Below, piece by piece: positions 6,511 to 9,589 of a stretch of DNA of 9,589 nucleotides (positions are counted from its first letter, which is position 1; each line of letters opens with the position of its first letter). Position numbers and translations under genes: made by a program. This DNA is from Candidatus Bathyarchaeota archaeon. GTDB lineage: Archaea; Thermoproteota; Bathyarchaeia; Bathyarchaeales; B26-1. The notes beneath the pieces are model-generated. The model ran no database searches, was not told the DNA's origin, and was given only the letters and a program-made list of their open reading frames with translations. The stretch is from positions 1 to 9,589 of the forward strand of contig QMYL01000025.1 in NCBI GenBank assembly GCA_003662645.1, given 5' to 3'.

Positions 6511-6536
6511 AAAAGAGGGAAATTCATCCTCTTGAT

Positions 6537-6613
6537 GCCGCGGTAGCTCAGACTGGGAGAGCACCCGGCTGAAGACCGGGCTGTCGCCGGTTCAAGTCCG
6601 GCCCGCGGCACCA
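6537..6613 (+). tRNA. tRNA-Phe (anticodon GAA), CCA encoded
   Basis: A complete cloverleaf can be folded by eye. The acceptor stem GCCGCGG (6537-6543) pairs with CCGCGGC (6603-6609), with discriminator A6610 and genome-encoded CCA at 6611-6613. The D stem is GCTC/GAGC (6546-6549 and 6559-6562). The anticodon stem CCCGG/CCGGG (6564-6568 and 6576-6580) encloses loop CTGAAGA, so the anticodon is GAA at 6571-6573. The T stem GCCGG/CCGGC (6586-6590 and 6598-6602) encloses TTCAAGT. There is no intron. All stems are G/C-rich, which fits a thermophile. A TATA box precedes it and a T-run follows. Confidence 0.98.
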
Positions 6614-6625
6614 GTCGCAACGTTA

Positions 6626-6631
6626 TTTTTT
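6626..6631 (+). terminator. T-run terminator after tRNA-Phe
   Basis: Six consecutive T residues 13 bases after the tRNA CCA end, preceded by TTA. Oligo-T runs on the non-template strand are the usual archaeal transcription stop; no hairpin is needed. Confidence 0.5.
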
Positions 6632-6668
6632 AAAATTCTACCTAGTGGCTTATTTGAGATTGTCTGGT

Positions 6669-6761
6669 TTAATGCTTCCTCTTCCTTCTCTTGAACCTTC
6701 TCTTCCTTTGTTTGGCTTCTTTTGCTTCCCTTCGTTTCCCCGGCCTCTTAGACTTTACCAA
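6669..6761 (-). CDS. Possible 30-residue, extremely basic peptide
   Basis: A short frame from TTG 6761 to TAA 6669 encodes MVKSKRPGKRREAKEAKQR followed by KRRFKRRKRKH, with more than half of the residues Lys or Arg. A GAGG tract lies four bases before the TTG, 23 bases after the stop of the ribbon-helix-helix gene on the same strand, so it could be translated from the same message. The composition is reminiscent of tiny basic ribosomal or nucleic-acid-binding peptides, but I do not recognise the sequence. The strand is purine-rich here, and a purine-rich tract read in a frame giving AAG/AGG codons will look basic by chance. Low confidence as a gene. Confidence 0.22.
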   Translation of the reverse strand: MVKSKRPGKRREAKEAKQRKRRFKRRKRKH

Positions 6762-6784
6762 CCATCCTCAACTCTTCGTTTTGG

Positions 6785-6931
6785 TTACTCCTCTCTTTTG
6801 TTCACCCATTCGCTTATGGCCTCTGCAACAGCCCTAGAGAGGTCTCCCTTCTTTCCCCCAAACCTCTCGATGACCTTCAGCCTTAACCTCCTCTCCAGTT
6901 CGTCTGGTATATCTACACAGATCCTGCCCAT
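6785..6931 (-). CDS. Ribbon-helix-helix (CopG/VapB-like) protein, 48 codons
   Basis: A short open frame from ATG 6931 to TAA 6785. The protein begins with a beta strand, GRICVDIPDELERRLRL, the classic ribbon-helix-helix opening, then a helix-turn-helix-like stretch KKGDLSRAVAEAISEWV that is typical of archaeal RHH regulators and antitoxins. Such proteins dimerise and insert the strand pair into the DNA major groove. The frame stays open upstream to a TAG, through NPWWFKG and a Cys-rich segment, with an alternative TTG start at 6955. That upstream part and an apparent frameshift are described in the overlapping pseudogene entry. No toxin gene (PIN or similar) is visible beside it, which argues against a complete toxin-antitoxin pair. 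The coding call is good; whether it is expressed from 6931 is uncertain. Confidence 0.65.
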   Translation of the reverse strand: MGRICVDIPDELERRLRLKVIERFGGKKGDLSRAVAEAISEWVNKREE

Positions 6932-7052
6932 CCCCTTAAACCACCAAGGATTCAACCTAAATTTTTGTTTAATGCACGATTCGCACGTGCTAGATTTTCT
7001 TCCAATAAGCGAAATGCCACACTCCCAATAGTTTCTCTACTTTTCTTATCAT
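6785..7052 (-). pseudogene. Zinc-ribbon plus ribbon-helix-helix gene interrupted by an apparent one-base frameshift
   Basis: Upstream of the RHH part the same frame encodes ECGISLIGRKSSTCESC and then IKQKFRLNPWWFKG, a zinc-ribbon-like segment, before reaching a TAG near 7037. The only good start, ATG 7052, lies in another frame and reads MIRKVEKLLG before meeting a stop. The whole span is 268 bases, one more than a multiple of three. Removing one base around 7030-7036 (for example in the AAA run) would join MIRKVE to YWECG and give an 88-residue protein. A GTATAAG box 20-26 bases upstream of the ATG supports transcription from there. The ribbon also lacks the first Cys of its first pair, with a Tyr or Trp there instead, consistent with decay. 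A sequencing error or true frameshifting are the alternatives. Confidence 0.5.
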
Positions 7053-7071
7053 GTTGTTTGCCTTCAATTTA

Positions 7072-7078
7072 CTTATAC
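7072..7078 (-). promoter_or_regulatory. TATA-like box upstream of the frameshifted zinc-ribbon/RHH gene
   Basis: Minus-strand GTATAAG centred about 23 bases before the ATG at 7052, the spacing of a leaderless start. An 8-base palindrome, ACATATGT (7077-7084), overlaps its upstream edge and could be an operator for an autoregulating RHH protein. Confidence 0.4.
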
Positions 7079-7084
7079 ATATGT

Positions 7085-7195
7085 TATGTGCTTAGTAGCT
7101 TATATACTTATTGGTTTAAGCTATTAAGCGTTTTTCGTTGCCGCTACGCTAGTAAGAGTTGGAGATTTACAAAGCGGAGATAAGGAGAGAGGAAC
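7085..7195. other. A/T-rich intergenic stretch between the RHH remnant and the creatininase-family gene
   Basis: No gene seen. It contains a second TATA-like tract (TTATATAC, 7100-7107), two copies of TAAGC (7117-7121 and 7125-7129) with a matching inverted GCTTA at 7098-7102, and a T5 run at 7131-7135. On the minus strand, a pyrimidine-rich tract directly follows the stop of the creatininase-family gene and may be part of its terminator. Confidence 0.35.
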
Positions 7196-7987
7196 CTACG
7201 AACCCTCTCTTGGCTTCGGCTCCCTCAGCTTCTCATTGAACTCCCTCAGCTTACCAAGAACCTTATTATCCCTCTTTATCTTCCTTATTAAGTCTACGAG
7301 CCTCTCAACCTGAGCCTCCACTATCCTCCTACCCTTCTCGGCGCTCGCAAACTTCGCGTCGCCGACGTATGCGTTTGGATATGAGGCGTACCAGTCTATT
7401 GAGGTTCTGGCCGGTGAGACGTCGTAGTCTTTCCTTGAGCTTGAGAAGCCCCCCGGTACCCTATCCATCTTGCAAAGTTCAGGGAATAGGTATAGGGAGA
7501 TGCTCGTCTCTATCTCGCAGGCATGTCCGGTTTCGGATGTCTCCCTCAGCTCTTTAATTACTTCCGGAGCTAGGAATATTGGGGGTAGGTAAACAGCGTA
7601 GTCCTTACCCCTATCCGTGATATGCTGGAGGAAGACGTGGAGTATATTCCTATTCCCACCGTGGCAGTTCAGGAGTATTATCTTCTTGAAGCCGTTCCTC
7701 GATACTTCATCGCATAAGTTCTCTAGGAATGATAGGAGGATATCGGTCTCGATCGATATCGCCCCGGTAAGGTTCTTCATCTCCTTGGTGTATGTGAAGA
7801 ATAGTGGGGGTAGGACGACGACAGGTTCAACCTCAGCGGCCATCAAGGCTATCTTGTGGGCTATTAGGGCATCGTTTCCGAGTGGTAGGTGTTCACCGTG
7901 CTTCTCTAGGCTTCCTATCGGGATTATGCAGACGCCCTCCCTCACCATCTCATAGAGCTCCGAGGAGGTAACCTTCTCCCACTCCAT
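7196..7987 (-). CDS. Creatininase-family metal-dependent amidohydrolase
   Basis: A 263-residue protein of the creatininase family, which includes creatininase, MftE-type peptidases and the archaeal formamide hydrolase ArfB. These enzymes hydrolyse an amide bond with two divalent metals. Visible motifs are GSLEKHGEHLPLGND (Glu28, His30, Asp39 as ligands), LLNCHGGNRN (His109) and TGHACEIETS (Glu158), where the usual HAGE reads HACE. All expected ligands are present, so it should be active. The ATG at 7987 has GGTGG eight bases upstream (7996-8000); a TTG at 8002 would add five residues. It lies about 60 bases after the Gfo/Idh/MocA gene, with a TATA-like box of its own between them, so it may be transcribed with that gene and also alone. 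Among the family's activities, the sequence does not allow a choice. Confidence 0.88.
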   Translation of the reverse strand: MEWEKVTSSELYEMVREGVCIIPIGSLEKHGEHLPLGNDALIAHKIALMAAEVEPVVVLPPLFFTYTKEMKNLTGAISIETDILLSFLENLCDEVSRNGFKKIILLNCHGGNRNILHVFLQHITDRGKDYAVYLPPIFLAPEVIKELRETSETGHACEIETSISLYLFPELCKMDRVPGGFSSSRKDYDVSPARTSIDWYASYPNAYVGDAKFASAEKGRRIVEAQVERLVDLIRKIKRDNKVLGKLREFNEKLREPKPREGS

Positions 7988-8029
7988 AACATTAACCACC
8001 AACCTACTCGGTCAGAGGTGCCATCTCCA

Positions 8030-8037
8030 CATATAAC
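8030..8037 (-). promoter_or_regulatory. TATA-like box of the creatininase-family gene
   Basis: Minus-strand GTTATATG, inside the short gap after the Gfo/Idh/MocA stop codon. Transcription would start near 8007, leaving a 20-base leader with the GGTGG site. It suggests the gene can be expressed apart from the two upstream genes. Confidence 0.4.
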
Positions 8038-8044
8038 GGTTATC

Positions 8045-9214
8045 TCACCTTTTAGGTATGGGTGGGATATCTATGGGCATGCCTGTGTCGATGGACTCCT
8101 CAGCGCACAACGCCAAGACGGCTGAGTAGTAGGCTGCCTCCACGTTCGCCCTAGGTTGCCTACCCTCATGGATGCAGTCTAGGAACTCCTCCATTATGTT
8201 TAGGTCTCCACCTCCATGGTGTCCCCCGGTGTATATCGGGCGGTACTCATCTATGTGGTCGGTGAATCTATGCCTAACTCTAATGAGGAAGTTTCCCTCG
8301 TTGTTGTATAGGGCGTACAACTTTCCTCTGTCGCCTATGAATGTGAACTCCCTCGTATACTCGGGTGTGAAGTGGCATTCTGTGAAGGTCGCCCTGGTGC
8401 CGTTATCGTAGCTTATCAAGAGCTGGGAGTTATCCCTCGTCGTGCACTCCTCACTGAATACGCAAAGGTCATCTTTCTGGATTACGGCGCCGTAATCCAT
8501 CACGAACCTCTCATGATCGATGTAGAATGGGCAGTCGCCCTTCCGTTCACAATCCCTACAACGTTTATCGGGCGGCTCCGAACCGCCGTAATAATCTAAG
8601 CCCCCAAGCGCGTATACACGGGTCGGCCATCCGCCCATAAACCAATTTAACAGGTCGAGGGAGTGGACGGCCTTCTCTAGGAGTAGAGACTTGGCGTACT
8701 CCTTCCTCCTAAACTTGTCGTGGTAGTAGTAGTTCCCACCTACCGACACATTGTCGAGGGCTAAGCCCAGAATAACCCTGCCGATCGCGCCATCATCTAT
8801 CAGCTTACGCACCCTTTCGAATAGGATGCAGTGGCGTAACTCCAACCCTATCATGAAGATGCCCTCAGCCCTATACGCCTCCTCAACTATACGTCTGCAC
8901 TCCTCAACGGTCTGGGCCATCGGCTTCTCGAGCATAACGTGCTTCCCAGCCCGTAGCGATGCTATTGCCGGCTCGGTGTGGTTTGGGGTGTCAGTCGCTA
9001 TTATAACCGCGTCGAGTTTCTCCATCTTGAGCATGTCGTGTACGTCTGTGAAGTACTTGAGCCTTGAACCCCACCTGTTACGGACTATCTCAAGCTGCTT
9101 CTCGGATATATCGCATACGGCCACAACCCTGGACCTCGGGTTGCTCCCGTATAGGTCACAGAAGTATCTACCCCTCCCACCACATCCAACTATGCCTATG
9201 TTTACCCTATCCAT
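8045..9214 (-). CDS. Gfo/Idh/MocA-family NAD(P)-dependent oxidoreductase with Cys cluster
   Basis: A 389-residue oxidoreductase. The N-terminal Rossmann domain begins RVNIGIVGCGGRGRYF (dinucleotide loop, residues 10-15) and contains VIIATDTPNH and the catalytic-site motif LEKPMAQT (Lys97). The C-terminal domain has LLLEKAVHSLDLLNWFMGG (His184 and Asp187 in the substrate site) and GGHHGGGDLNIMEEFLDCI. Between them is CRDCERKGDC (Cys219, Cys222, Cys228), an insertion seen in a subgroup of the family and possibly metal-binding. Members oxidise or reduce sugars, inositols and related polyols; the substrate here is unknown. The ATG at 9214 has GGAGG eight bases upstream (9223-9227). A GTG at 9247 would overlap the stop of the ThuA-like gene but adds eleven unlike residues. 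It lies between the ThuA-like and creatininase-family genes on one strand, very likely co-transcribed with the former. Confidence 0.93.
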   Translation of the reverse strand: MDRVNIGIVGCGGRGRYFCDLYGSNPRSRVVAVCDISEKQLEIVRNRWGSRLKYFTDVHDMLKMEKLDAVIIATDTPNHTEPAIASLRAGKHVMLEKPMAQTVEECRRIVEEAYRAEGIFMIGLELRHCILFERVRKLIDDGAIGRVILGLALDNVSVGGNYYYHDKFRRKEYAKSLLLEKAVHSLDLLNWFMGGWPTRVYALGGLDYYGGSEPPDKRCRDCERKGDCPFYIDHERFVMDYGAVIQKDDLCVFSEECTTRDNSQLLISYDNGTRATFTECHFTPEYTREFTFIGDRGKLYALYNNEGNFLIRVRHRFTDHIDEYRPIYTGGHHGGGDLNIMEEFLDCIHEGRQPRANVEAAYYSAVLALCAEESIDTGMPIDIPPIPKR

Positions 9215-9240
9215 CTGCGGAGCCTCCACAACCCCAATGA

Positions 9241-9589
9241 TTAGCACAACTCCTCGAGGGGTTTAACGTTGCCAAACTTAGGCTTGAAACCCCTCGTCGG
9301 CGAGGCCCACTTGACAGCGTTACCTATAACCTTCAAGACGTTTGGATCGTGGTAGATTGGGAGGGTCTCATGCCCCGGGCGGAAGTAGAATATCTTACCC
9401 CTCCCCCTCTTGAAGCAGCATCCACTCCTGAATACCTCTCCTCCCTTGAACCAGCTTATGAAGACGAGTTCATCCGGTTGGGGTATGTCGAAGTATTCAC
9501 CGTACATCTCCGTGTGTTCGAGTTCGAAGTATTCACCCAACCCTTCAGCTATCGGGTGGTTTGGGTTAACAACCCATACCCTCTCTTTC
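9241..9589 (-). CDS. ThuA-like protein, C-terminal part, truncated by window end
   Basis: The last 115 codons of a ThuA-like protein; the frame is open to the window edge, so the start lies outside. The visible part reads NPNHPIAEGLGEYFELEHTE split over its first third, then DELVFISWFKGGEVFRSG, GRGKIFYFRPGHET and NVLKVIGNAVKWA, matching the C-terminal half of the ThuA fold (a class-I glutamine-amidotransferase-like fold). ThuA was linked to trehalose use, and ThuA-like genes very often sit beside Gfo/Idh/MocA oxidoreductases, as here, where the next start codon follows the stop after 26 bases. The enzyme activity of ThuA-like proteins is not firmly settled. The TTG near 9540 that could be taken as a start is internal, because clear family sequence continues upstream of it. 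Confidence 0.88.
   Translation of the reverse strand, partial: KERVWVVNPNHPIAEGLGEYFELEHTEMYGEYFDIPQPDELVFISWFKGGEVFRSGCCFKRGRGKIFYFRPGHETLPIYHDPNVLKVIGNAVKWASPTRGFKPKFGNVKPLEELC

Noticed and set aside
6785..6931. Complete toxin-antitoxin pair with the RHH protein as antitoxin
   Set aside because: No PIN, RelE-like or other toxin reading frame is found on either side; the following frame is only 30 codons and very basic.
6645..7183. Two plus-strand open frames (6645-7031 and 6965-7183) after the tRNA gene
   Set aside because: Their translations are Ser/Leu/Pro/Phe-rich and low in complexity, and they read antisense to the convincing RHH and zinc-ribbon sequence. They have no ribosome-binding site or recognisable motif.
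6537..7195. Integrated element using the tRNA-Phe gene as attachment site
   Set aside because: tRNA genes are common integration targets and the flank is A/T-rich with a broken gene, but I see no repeated copy of the tRNA 3' end and no integrase in the window.
8172..9266. Plus-strand open frames opposite the Gfo/Idh/MocA gene
   Set aside because: They are shadows of a well-supported minus-strand gene; their translations show no family motifs.

Overview
The window looks like chromosomal DNA from a thermophilic archaeon, probably of the Thermoproteota/TACK lineage. This is inferred from several signs. Most genes have an A/T-rich TATA-like box about 23-28 bases before the start codon or leader. 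At least three genes appear leaderless. Codons AGG, AGA and ATA dominate. The proteins match familiar archaeal families: a stand-alone glycogen debranching enzyme, a PqqD-like protein, a zinc-ribbon RDD membrane protein and a ribbon-helix-helix protein. A finer taxonomic call is not possible from the sequence alone.

Region 1 (1-3158): the 3' part of a 6-phosphofructokinase gene on the plus strand runs convergently into a glycogen debranching enzyme on the minus strand, with a 9-base overlap. Upstream of the debranching enzyme, on the same strand, is a PqqD-like small protein. Glycogen debranching and phosphofructokinase belong to one sugar-degrading route.

Region 2 (3159-6470): plus-strand genes, each with its own apparent promoter. 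They are a zinc-ribbon/RDD membrane protein, a leaderless 81-residue protein of unknown function, a UroD/MtaA-superfamily protein, a possible 38-residue hydrophobic peptide, and a TudS-like (DUF523-related) putative desulfidase with three conserved cysteines. A roughly 320-base stretch before the UroD-like gene has no intact gene, only weak traces of a broken minus-strand reading frame.

Region 3 (6471-7195): a tRNA-Phe(GAA) gene with encoded CCA and a strong TATA box, then an A/T-rich stretch. On its minus strand is a 48-codon ribbon-helix-helix protein. Its reading frame continues upstream into a zinc-ribbon-like segment that is disconnected from the promoter and ATG by an apparent one-base frameshift. 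A very basic 30-codon reading frame follows it.

Region 4 (7196-9589): a minus-strand cluster that reads, in order of transcription, a ThuA-like protein (cut by the window edge), a Gfo/Idh/MocA-family oxidoreductase with an added Cys cluster, and a creatininase-family metal amidohydrolase. The set suggests oxidation of a sugar or sugar-like compound plus an amide-hydrolysis step; the substrate is unknown.

No CRISPR array, transposase, rRNA or phage gene is visible.
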